Origin: Nakaseomyces glabratus
Lineage: Eukaryota > Ascomycota > Saccharomycetes > Saccharomycetales > Saccharomycetaceae
Reading direction: 5' to 3'
Length of the DNA: 64,000 bases
NCBI RefSeq assembly: GCF_010111755.1
Contig: NC_088955.1
Span: 434,001-498,000 of the forward strand
Shown here: one piece after another, positions 40,695 through 49,354 of the stretch
Position numbering within the stretch: position 1 is the first letter of the stretch
Layout: each line of letters starts with the position of its first letter
The notes under the pieces: generated by a model
Databases searched by the model: none
What the model was told of the DNA's origin: nothing
Seen by the model: only the letters and a program-made list of their open reading frames with translations
Made by a program: the position numbers and the translations under genes

Positions 40695-42083
40695 TCAACT
40701 GATGAACGTGCTCTCGACGATGGAGACACCTTTCTCGTTCTTGTAAGTGGACTCTTGGCAGTACTGGTAGATGTAAGGCTTGATGTGTGCGATGTTTTGT
40801 GCTACTGACTTCACAACACCTGGCAACTCCCCCAGCACGTCATATCTGTTGATCAACCGCAGATGGTCCTCATGGAAGTCTGCTGGAAACTGAATGCTGG
40901 TTGGGTAGTCCCACCCGTTCTCTTTGTCCTTGTGGGTCTTGTTGAATTTAACTTTGTGCTTGTCAAGACTAGAGCCAATTGTTTTCAGTTTGCCGTCCTC
41001 TGATGTCGACCATATCGTCATGGTTTTGTTACCGTGTTCCGAAGTAGTGGTAAATTCCATGCACAGCACAGAATGGTGCTCGCTTTGGAAACATAAAAAG
41101 TTCCATCTGGATGCCGCTTTGTTAGGTTGCAAACCTTGAACTGCATCGATGTAAACTATTGGCGAGTTAGTCAACAGAATGCTAAAGTCATCGTATTTAC
41201 CACTCTTGCTGTTTAACTTCTTGTAAGTAATCTTACCGTCGGCAACACCCTTTGGAATAAAGACATGTCTGATCATCTTGTTAGATTCCTCGGAATATAA
41301 CTTGTCCAGGGCCACCGCCTTGTCCAAATAGTAATTACAACCGTCTGGGTTGATCATAAAACCGGGCAAGAGGCTTACATCCATTTCAAGTTTCAGATCC
41401 TTAACGTTATTGTCCTGTTGTGGTATATCGGCACGGATATGTAGAGTTGCAAATTTATCGTAGATATTGTCCTTGAACTCGATCTCCTTGAATTCAAAAC
41501 TGACATTCTTGGAAACAAATTTCAAGGGCTCAAAGGCACTAACTTCGTCCAGTTTAAAACTCTCCCACACATCGCACTTGACTTCCTCATCAACACAACT
41601 AAACACTTTAAAGTTCAGCTGGAACCCCTTATACAACCCACCAAGAACACTAGAGTAAAGTAGTTGCACAAACCCACACCTCTTGCTCTTGTAATCAGAG
41701 AAGTACAAGGTCTGGGTCTCCACTTTGGTCTCCACACTCTGCTTCATCGCCTTCAACAGACCGTGGCTCTTCTTCTTCTTGTTTTTAGCACCTCCATTGT
41801 CGCTAGGGTTGAAAAACCACTCCAGCTGGCTCACATCATTGATAACCGTGAACGCATCGTCATTGCCTCTCCTATCCTCTTGGTCCTTCAGTAGCGGATC
41901 CTCAACTTGTACCTCCCTCACGTGTGCAAACTTGGTCTTATTCTTCTTCGAGTCAAACATGCCGTACTTACCTTCATGTGAAGATACCGTTCCAAAGCAA
42001 AAGCAGTTCTGGCTCTTATATACTTTTTTTTTTGCCATGGACCTGGGGACCAAGCTCATCGGATTTCTGCTTGCTCGTGGCAA
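40695..42083 (-). CDS. Svf1-family lipocalin-like protein (Sc YDR222W/YLR225C type)
   Basis: 462 residues from the first Met; Met16 (42038, MAKKKVYKSQ) looks equally good as a start. VETQTLYFSDYKSKRCGFVQ resembles the Svf1 signature VETMTFYFTD...GFAQ, and the C-terminal YPTSIQFPADFHEDHLRLIN is also Svf1-like. This two-lobed beta-barrel family includes Svf1, which binds ceramide. The members YDR222W and YLR225C are of unknown function. Being next to GTB1 (Sc YDR221W), this gene most likely corresponds to YDR222W. Residues 85-115 are a Lys-rich linker (KNKKKKSHG). Confidence 0.85.
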   Translation of the reverse strand: MPRASRNPMSLVPRSMAKKKVYKSQNCFCFGTVSSHEGKYGMFDSKKNKTKFAHVREVQVEDPLLKDQEDRRGNDDAFTVINDVSQLEWFFNPSDNGGAKNKKKKSHGLLKAMKQSVETKVETQTLYFSDYKSKRCGFVQLLYSSVLGGLYKGFQLNFKVFSCVDEEVKCDVWESFKLDEVSAFEPLKFVSKNVSFEFKEIEFKDNIYDKFATLHIRADIPQQDNNVKDLKLEMDVSLLPGFMINPDGCNYYLDKAVALDKLYSEESNKMIRHVFIPKGVADGKITYKKLNSKSGKYDDFSILLTNSPIVYIDAVQGLQPNKAASRWNFLCFQSEHHSVLCMEFTTTSEHGNKTMTIWSTSEDGKLKTIGSSLDKHKVKFNKTHKDKENGWDYPTSIQFPADFHEDHLRLINRYDVLGELPGVVKSVAQNIAHIKPYIYQYCQESTYKNEKGVSIVESTFIS

Positions 42084-43386
42084 TCAAAAACAATAACGCG
42101 TAGTGAACCGAGAATCAATATATCGGGCTCGTACTAGGGAGTTCCGGCTTCCGGGCCTTCTGTGGTGCTTTACTCTTTGTTTACATGGGACACCTTCGTA
42201 AAGATGATCCCAGTGAACCCCTCGCACAGAAAAGGAGTTAAGCCGGCTTCCAGTTGCTCAACGTCTTCTCTCAGCTCTGCAGGTTTCGATTGTTTCTATG
42301 CATTCGATCCAAGCAGAATCTTGTCCTGTGTTATTCCCTTTTCCCCTATATTTGTGCATAATGTTCTGAGCAATTCGGCTATTCTGTTGGGATCCCAAAA
42401 AATATCTCGCAATTACAAAGAATTTCGAAGCTTCCTTTTCCATTTTGGCTGTGCGGCTTACACTGAGAGCATCTCTTGATCAGGAAAATGATTTTCTCTT
42501 AATTTGATTGCTATCCCCTGCTTGGATCTCTGGGCATCTCATGGCAAGGGCTTCCTGCAAATACTGGAGACTCCTTTGCGGTATTTCTTCTCGGGTCCTA
42601 GAAGAAAAGGGGGCGACGAGGGTGGATTAGGAATAGGAAGGCTCAACACAGAGCAGTCGGTACGGCTGTTTCTCCTATCTATAACATTTACTATGCTGCA
42701 GAGAATCCACTGGATCCACTGCGTTCACTGCGGTCCACTGCGACTCAGGGCAGAGGCACTCCCTTTCCAAGCTCTGTACTCCGGAGAAACGGAGTAGAGC
42801 TTAACAAGAGAGAATAGTCTCGCATTTTCTCCTGAAAGCTGATTCCCCACGGGTTCTCAGTACCAGCCAATGATACACAGATACACTCGTAGACCCCCTT
42901 ACTCCCTTCTCCTGTGTGGTCCGTCGTGCTTTTGCTTCTACTGCTGTGCGCTACTTTCCATTGGGCTAACACCAAGCATTATAACACCGCCCAAAGCGGT
43001 GCTATACATATCTCTAATAGGAACGGGAAGCCCTGGTATTGGTTTGCTGCGTGTATGTCTGTGATCATTTAGCATTTAGCAATTTTTCATTTTTTACAGG
43101 GCTAATATACAGTGGATAGACCCATTTCAAGCCACATTCTCGGAAGATTCGAAGAGTTCTCTGTCCCGCGATTACTCTCATTTTTTCGCGTTTCGTTGTG
43201 ATGGGCACTGGAAGGCATCAATTGGCCTTAAGTGAATTGGTCTGGGATGGCGGATGAGGCTTTTTGCAGTTGATGGCAAGCCAACTGAGTCACCATGTGC
43301 TTAAACGACCGATACTGAAGATTGTTCGTAAACATGCTTGATTACTATATGCTTGTGGTAAATAGGAAAATATATTTAAATTACGT
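42084..43386. other. Intergenic: promoter of the SVF1-like gene and GTB1 3' flank
   Basis: 1.3 kb, less AT-rich than average. A degenerate repeat of about 10 bp on CCACTG lies at 42705-42742. Open frames on both strands (up to about 105 codons) show no protein character. Confidence 0.6.
42705..42742 (+). repeat. Degenerate tandem repeat on (A/G)TCCACTG(C/G)G
   Basis: CACTG occurs four times at 9- to 10-bp spacing (ATCCACTGG, ATCCACTGCG, TTCACTGCGG, TCCACTGCG). Confidence 0.7.
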
Positions 43387-45348
43387 CTAAGTACGAGGGA
43401 CACAGCCCAGTGGTCCGGCAAGCACAATATTGTAGTAGCACTTGGTAGGCTCAGTGACAGCCTCGATGTTGAACTCTGGAGCACATCTGAGCGATACTTC
43501 GGCGGCACGACTGGGTCCGTTCCAGCACTTCTCACCGCGCGTAAATCCGAGCACGATGGGGAGGTCCATGTTGTCGAGCTCGTCACCGTACAGGTACTCG
43601 AATTCGTCCTCGATCGAGCCATTCACCATTTTGAGTCTTTCGTTGCGGAGATGTCTCACGTCCAGATCAGGATACTTCGCGGACAGGTGGCTTTGGTGCT
43701 TGGCCTGAGATTCGTGCTCGTTTAAGGTATTGAACCCAGTAAAGCTACCTATACGAACCACACGCATGGGATCATTCAAGGAGCGCTGGGTTAGCATCCC
43801 AGTTAACTCTCCATTCAAGTCACGCTCAATACATATCTCATAGCTGTACTCATTGACCTTGCTTGAAACACAACCACTTTTATGGGCGTTCAATTGCTCG
43901 AGAATGTTCTGAAATGCTAATAATGTAGCATTTTCACGTGCCAAAACGGATTGTTGTTTCTCTAGTTCTAATCCCTTGACTTTCTCTTCTAAACTATGCA
44001 ATTGTTTCTCATGCGACTTGAGCTGTTTCCTCAATTGGTTCAGCTCTTCCAAACTTGATTCAGATGGACCAGATTCTCCACCTTCAATGTGAAGGTTGCC
44101 CGACAGGATATCCTTAGCATGCGTCTCCACAATCTTGATAATTGTATCTATATTCTCGATAAGTTTATCGGGGACTGTGAACTTTGTGTTCCCATTCAAG
44201 AGGTTCTCATACTTACCCAGGAAATCATGGTACGCAGCTGCAGCTTCAATCACTTTCCGATCCTGAAAATTAACGTTATAGTTGCTTGCTACCGTGTCCA
44301 TGACTTTAATAAACTTACGCACTCCCTTGTTGACAATTTCGTTACTGTAAGATGTCTTCCCTGAAACCAGAGCCTTCACAAATCCAGCTTTCCTGATAAC
44401 ATACTCAGGATTGGTTTCATCACTTTTCTTATCATACACCAGTCTAGGGATCTCTTTGACAAAGTAGTCCAGTAATTGTTCATGTAATTCAGTTTCGACT
44501 TTACTACTAATCGTTGCTCTATCGAATTCCTTGCTATTAATCATGGCATCATATTTTTTCACATTCTCATTGACAACTTTATCATTCAATGATCTTGTAT
44601 AACCAATGGATAAATCGTCCAGAATCTTTGTGATATCTTGGAAAGCAGAAGCTGCTTGAATAACAGTTGCAAATGTTGAGTTCAGATCAGCTGTAAGTTG
44701 ATTCATATCAATCTTTTGCAACTCGAAGGCAATTGGGTCATTTAGTTTGACTTTTTCCACATAGAATTGCTTCTCCTTCTCGTATCTTGCTTTTGATTTT
44801 TGTAACTTATCCTTTGTTTTACTTAATTGTTTGTCAAGATCTTCGATATTCTTCAATTGCTTTTCCTTGCTATCGATCTTTTTAATCTCAAATTTTTGGC
44901 TCAATGCCTTCAGCCCTTGCTCGTAATTTAGACGTTCTTGCTGCAAAATATCTTCATATTGCTTCTTTAATTCCTGGCAAGTTCTGCCACGGTAACTAGT
45001 TTGTGGAGTATTGACCTCATCAGAACAATCGCAACAATCGCAAATACCATCCCCGACTTTACTTCCAGAGATGTATCTTGGGATAAAACCTTCATTTTGG
45101 CAATAAAACTCTGTCAATTCTCCACAGGCACCAGTGCTGGGCTCATCTGATCCGTCGGGGCAATCACATACACCGTCATTAACACGTGAAAAGTCTATCT
45201 CAATAGAGCTATCGTTAAGACATCTCCATTTACCTTTACCGTCAGCCTTATAAGCACTTTGTAAATCCTTAGGAACACCAATAACGTCGACGCTAGCATC
45301 TGCATGAGAAAGCACGATCAACGCACTTAGCAAACAACTAACCCTCAT
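43387..45348 (-). CDS. GTB1: Glucosidase II beta subunit
   Basis: 653 residues; Sc Gtb1 has 702. A signal peptide (MRVSCLLSALIVLSHADA) is followed by the Cys-rich LDLa-like/PRKCSH module with VNDGVCDCPDGSDEPSTGAC and VGDGICDCCDCSDE (about 55-110). Charged coiled coils (about 120-195 and 430-480) come next, then a C-terminal MRH domain (about 495-650), ending KCYYNIVLAGPLGCVPRT. With the catalytic alpha subunit it removes glucose from N-glycans in the ER; the MRH domain reads mannose. No HDEL-type ending, so retention probably depends on partners. Position equals Sc YDR221W. Confidence 0.95.
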   Translation of the reverse strand: MRVSCLLSALIVLSHADASVDVIGVPKDLQSAYKADGKGKWRCLNDSSIEIDFSRVNDGVCDCPDGSDEPSTGACGELTEFYCQNEGFIPRYISGSKVGDGICDCCDCSDEVNTPQTSYRGRTCQELKKQYEDILQQERLNYEQGLKALSQKFEIKKIDSKEKQLKNIEDLDKQLSKTKDKLQKSKARYEKEKQFYVEKVKLNDPIAFELQKIDMNQLTADLNSTFATVIQAASAFQDITKILDDLSIGYTRSLNDKVVNENVKKYDAMINSKEFDRATISSKVETELHEQLLDYFVKEIPRLVYDKKSDETNPEYVIRKAGFVKALVSGKTSYSNEIVNKGVRKFIKVMDTVASNYNVNFQDRKVIEAAAAYHDFLGKYENLLNGNTKFTVPDKLIENIDTIIKIVETHAKDILSGNLHIEGGESGPSESSLEELNQLRKQLKSHEKQLHSLEEKVKGLELEKQQSVLARENATLLAFQNILEQLNAHKSGCVSSKVNEYSYEICIERDLNGELTGMLTQRSLNDPMRVVRIGSFTGFNTLNEHESQAKHQSHLSAKYPDLDVRHLRNERLKMVNGSIEDEFEYLYGDELDNMDLPIVLGFTRGEKCWNGPSRAAEVSLRCAPEFNIEAVTEPTKCYYNIVLAGPLGCVPRT

Positions 45349-45747
45349 TATTTCCTACTACGAGTACACTATTTCCCACTGAGATCAACTTCTTGAATGC
45401 CAATCTCTCATAAGTTCCTTGCCTAACAGAATATAATTGCATTGTGAGCCCGTAAGTCTTATACATCAGTTTGGCAAGTTTCACCTTTTTCGAAAGCCCG
45501 ATGCCCTCGGGAAATGGCAAAGTGACAAAAACAAACAAACAAACGTCAAAAGACCACAAACTTAGATAATAGTAAGCTAATAGATAAACACTGTTGGATA
45601 AGCCGAAGTGTATCGGCATAACTTAGTTTGAAAGGAAAGAGATCGGTATCTATACCTATTTTTCTGTTTGGAATTTTTTTTTAGCTAGTGTTGCATTTCG
45701 TTTGGCCCCGAAGATTGTACAAACATCGTTAACAGTATTTCGAGCTT
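45349..45747. other. Divergent promoter region GTB1/MFB1
   Basis: 399 bp. AAACAAACAAACAAAC-type short repeat at about 45529-45542. No further gene. Confidence 0.6.
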
Positions 45748-47022
45748 ATGGATGAGGATATCTTGCAGTACATGAGGCCCAGCAGCCTTACCGACCTGCC
45801 GTTGAATATTCTATTTAATATCCTTTCGAATCTGGAGGCACATGATTTAATGACAGTTAGCTGTACCTGCAGCATGTTGCGGACATTGTCGAATGAGAAT
45901 TTGATTTACAGGAATAAAGTCAAGGGTTCTAATGGTGCGAACTGGTGGACAAGGAGACTTGTAACAGATGTTTTCGATATCTTAGACCAGAAGAGGAATT
46001 TTCTGTTGACTATGACTACAAGACATAACGTTTCTGTCATTGAGTCATTGAGACATATCCAAAACAAGTTCAATTTGAACGAAGAGCCACATAGGAAAAA
46101 GACAAGGTCTTATAGTCATTCAAGAATAGACGAGGTGGACGGCAGTGGAAACATCATTATTACCAAGAACAATAATGGCATAAGTAGTGATAAGAGAAAT
46201 TTTACCGATATCATCAGTAATAGAGATGCGCTAACTTATCAGTCAATACTGCAAGGGATAAAAGCGGTTGTTGATTCTCAGGACGAAAATATGGTAGACA
46301 GAAGTCACACTACAAAGGATAGAGTACATCAAACGTATACCATTGGCGAGTTGTCTCCGTCTACATCTGATAAATCTCGCTCATCCGATGATTCAATATT
46401 TTCAGGAAAACCAATACTTGGGGAAAATGAGTGGAAAGCTCACGATGAGCCAAGTAGTCCGTTCAAGGGAGTGTTGAATACTGATACAGTTTCAACTGGT
46501 TCTAGTTCTTTGTCGTCCTCTTCGGATTCCCTAGATAGGCTTCGAAACTCAAAGCATGTGCGTGACAAAGCAGCTTTATTCGAGAAACTGTTATTCAAAG
46601 AAAATAATGAAATCAGTCCCAAAAAAAATATACGAAAAACCGTTCACATCAATCAGCCGATTAATAATGATAAGAAAGTGAAGTCATATGGCGGCTTGTC
46701 AAACTCCAAATCTATGTTTGATTTTGTGCCGGAGCTCCAGTTAAAAGATGGAATTGAAACTAGAAAAATATCAGATGGTTATATCCAAGAAGTAGAAAGG
46801 CTTGAAGGAAGTGCATCACCTAAATTTTTAGAATCAAAGGCCACTTCAAAGGATCTGGAACTTTTGAAGAACTCTGCAAATGTTAAAGAAAGAAGCCAAT
46901 GCCTGGAATCGACTCATCAGCAAAGACAGAAGCATAAAAGAAGTCAGCTAAAGATGATTATAACTTCGGATAATAAAATTAGTTATCAAAAAATTGATGA
47001 TGGCGAAGAAGTAGGGTATTGA
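45748..47022 (+). CDS. MFB1: Mitochondria-associated F-box protein Mfb1
   Basis: 424 residues; Sc Mfb1 has 465. The F-box is at about 14-55 (LTDLPLNILFNILSNLEAHD...CTCSMLR). It is followed by NLIYRNKVKG and ANWWTRRLVTDVFDILDQKR, and then a long Ser-rich, basic, probably disordered region. In Sc Mfb1 localises to the mother-cell cortex and mitochondria and helps anchor mitochondria there; it binds Skp1 but does not form a typical SCF. The order GTB1, MFB1, SPR28, RAD9 matches Sc YDR221W to YDR217C, which supports the name. Confidence 0.88.
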   Translation: MDEDILQYMRPSSLTDLPLNILFNILSNLEAHDLMTVSCTCSMLRTLSNENLIYRNKVKGSNGANWWTRRLVTDVFDILDQKRNFLLTMTTRHNVSVIESLRHIQNKFNLNEEPHRKKTRSYSHSRIDEVDGSGNIIITKNNNGISSDKRNFTDIISNRDALTYQSILQGIKAVVDSQDENMVDRSHTTKDRVHQTYTIGELSPSTSDKSRSSDDSIFSGKPILGENEWKAHDEPSSPFKGVLNTDTVSTGSSSLSSSSDSLDRLRNSKHVRDKAALFEKLLFKENNEISPKKNIRKTVHINQPINNDKKVKSYGGLSNSKSMFDFVPELQLKDGIETRKISDGYIQEVERLEGSASPKFLESKATSKDLELLKNSANVKERSQCLESTHQQRQKHKRSQLKMIITSDNKISYQKIDDGEEVGY

Positions 47023-47653
47023 GCAGGTATTGTTATAATTCCTTCAAAGATATTTGGAAGACAAACATTGCTGCAAGAATATTACGTTACTATATCGTGT
47101 AGCAAACTTTACCCAGTTAAAATGGAATAAAATTATAACGAACTCGCAACTAATAGAGTCTTCAATCAGTATTATAAGACAATAAATTAATGACCATGTT
47201 AATAAATTAATCAAGTTTTAAGTAAAATAATAGAAATGATAATAGAACTAATAATAAACAATAATGATTATAACGATAATGATGATGAAATAGACTTAAA
47301 TCATCATTGAATCAAATTGCCATTTTAATCAAAATTCTCTAGTGTTCTTGTAAAAATTTGGACATAGTAATAATAATAAAAATAATAGTTTTGAAATATT
47401 TATTATATAGATTTAAAGAGATAATCATGGAATACATATATTATAATAATATTATATTATAATTGTTAGAAGTTTATTTAAACATTATATTTTCCACATT
47501 ATTTTTATTTTGTGTCATAATAGGGATTTCTCATTTATTTATAGTAGAGAAGTTGCAAAAAGGTCTCACATTAAAGGAACAGACTCGATAGTATATTTTA
47601 TTTTGATTGTAAAATCTAAGATAGGATGAAATGTCTATATACTTAATCCCTAA
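47023..47653. other. Intergenic: SPR28 promoter, extremely AT-rich
   Basis: 631 bp, among the most AT-rich segments of the window, between two plus-strand genes. It contains the middle-sporulation element at 47507-47516. No CDEI/CDEIII pair was found, so it is not a centromere. Confidence 0.65.
47507..47516 (-). promoter_or_regulatory. Middle sporulation element (GACACAAAAT) upstream of SPR28
   Basis: The minus strand reads GACACAAAAT, an exact fit to the Ndt80-binding consensus DNCRCAAAWD, about 140 bp upstream of the SPR28 start. Sc SPR28 is a middle sporulation gene. In such AT-rich DNA a chance match is possible. Confidence 0.6.
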
Positions 47654-48856
47654 ATGACGACTATACATGGTGTTGGGTCAGCTGCGCGCTTCCCCAGACC
47701 AATAAGTACTCATACCATAGATGCTATTCAGCTTAGACAAAAAAAGAATGCAAAAAAACCTGAACATCTTTGTTTACTTATCCTAGGAGAACGAGGATCA
47801 GGGAGATCGACTTTTTTGGCAAATCTTTGTAACTATCCTGATTATACGCAGTCACAAGCGGTTGAAGTCTGTGATCCCAGAAGATCACATATAGCACAGA
47901 AATTAAAAATCATAAAGAAACATTTAGACCTCAGTTCACATATAAACGCACCTATGATACTTGATTTAGTTATTATGGAAGGATTTGGTGATAATTTTGA
48001 TAATTCTGGGACTTCGGCGACAATTTCAGCATACCTTAACACCCAATTCGAGAATTATTTGGCTGAAGAAGAGAAAATACATAGAACCGGGATTATAGAA
48101 GATACTAGACCGCATGCGTGTCTCTATTTTATCAAGCCAAATATGAGAGGATTAAATGATTTTGATATTGAAGTTTTAAAGAAAATTCAAAAGCAGGTCA
48201 ATATTATTCCAATTTTAACAAAAGCTGATATTTTGAGTCAGCCAGAACTAGTATCGAATAAAGAAATAATCAAGAGACAGCTAAGGGATAATAATATAGA
48301 AATATATGATTTTGGGAATGACAGAATAGGTGATGTCTTCTCTTATAATGATATGCATCCATTTGACAAATATACTCGTTCACAGAATATAAATGAAATG
48401 GTTCCATTTGCAACTACTTGTAGTAAGCTTAAATACGTACATCCATGGACAGCTGAAACGCTACATATAAGGAAATATAGCTGGGGTGAATTAATTGTAG
48501 AAGACTTTTCAAATTCTGAATTTGCTTATTTGAAGGGGATATTATTTGGCTCACATGTCCAGGAATTGAGAAATTTCACGCAAAATGTGCTATATGAGAC
48601 TTTCAGAGCTAGAAAACTGTTAGAAAGGCGATCAGCTATTGTTGAAAGCAATAGTATTCAACAAGATATACACCATTCAATGCATAGAATTGTCGGGTTA
48701 CATTTTAAACAGAGTGATAACTCCTCAAAGTTATCACCAAACAAATTAATAGATGAAAAAGATCAATTGCTACTTGATTATGAAAGAAAATTGCGTGACT
48801 TGGAGACAAGATTAAACTCTGAGCAAAGCAAGTCTACGATGTCGTCAATTCCTTAA
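47654..48856 (+). CDS. SPR28: Sporulation-type septin Spr28
   Basis: 400 residues; Sc Spr28 has 423. The septin GTPase domain follows a short basic N-terminus. G1 reads GERGSGRST (45-53), with Arg where the canonical P-loop has Lys. The G3 region reads VIMEGFGDN instead of DTPG. G4 is intact (LTKADIL). SSLSSH-like septin spacing continues to YSWGELIVEDFSNSEFAYLK, and a short coiled coil closes the protein (LLLDYERKLRDLETRLNSEQ). Spr28 joins other septins at the prospore membrane in Sc. Likely a GTPase-dead septin (inference). Confidence 0.88.
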   Translation: MTTIHGVGSAARFPRPISTHTIDAIQLRQKKNAKKPEHLCLLILGERGSGRSTFLANLCNYPDYTQSQAVEVCDPRRSHIAQKLKIIKKHLDLSSHINAPMILDLVIMEGFGDNFDNSGTSATISAYLNTQFENYLAEEEKIHRTGIIEDTRPHACLYFIKPNMRGLNDFDIEVLKKIQKQVNIIPILTKADILSQPELVSNKEIIKRQLRDNNIEIYDFGNDRIGDVFSYNDMHPFDKYTRSQNINEMVPFATTCSKLKYVHPWTAETLHIRKYSWGELIVEDFSNSEFAYLKGILFGSHVQELRNFTQNVLYETFRARKLLERRSAIVESNSIQQDIHHSMHRIVGLHFKQSDNSSKLSPNKLIDEKDQLLLDYERKLRDLETRLNSEQSKSTMSSIP

Positions 48857-49332
48857 AGCAATAATTAGTCTTTAACCGGTATCATAATATATTCTCTATT
48901 GTCTGCAATTTGTAGTCGAGAAATTGGAATATTGTGTTTGATTCTAAAATGGTCCATTCCTGGATAGCAAAACACACATTAATCTCATTAATTGTAGTTC
49001 TATGTATAACTCAAACAATGTTGTTTTCTATTTGGATAACATTGATTTAGGTAAGCAGATCATTCTTCTTTACATGATGCTATACATCTATTAGTTTCTA
49101 AGTACGATGACTGGATCGTTTCCACTCATAAATGCTTCAATGGATAAGATGTGCAGAAAACAATAGTCCTCAAATAGCAACATTGCTAGGCAATTTATGA
49201 TTTCGGTCATAAATTTGTATTTCTGTTATGCATTCTATGAGTTGGCGGTGCTTCATATCATAAGATATCAAATTCAATAAGTAAACTGTATAATCACTAA
49301 ATGTCAGGTAGAAATTTTCAATCTAGAGTGGT
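48857..49332. other. Intergenic: RAD9 promoter
   Basis: 476 bp, AT-rich, between two plus-strand genes. An upstream ATG at 49301 opens an 18-codon frame overlapping the RAD9 start (listed separately). Confidence 0.6.
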
Positions 49333-49354
49333 ATGTCTAAAAAAGAAAATATAG
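49301..49354 (+). other. Upstream open reading frame overlapping the RAD9 start
   Basis: ATG at 49301 reads MSGRNFQSRVVCLKKKI and stops at 49354, in a different frame from RAD9, whose ATG is at 49333. It could reduce RAD9 translation if the transcript includes it. Confidence 0.5.
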
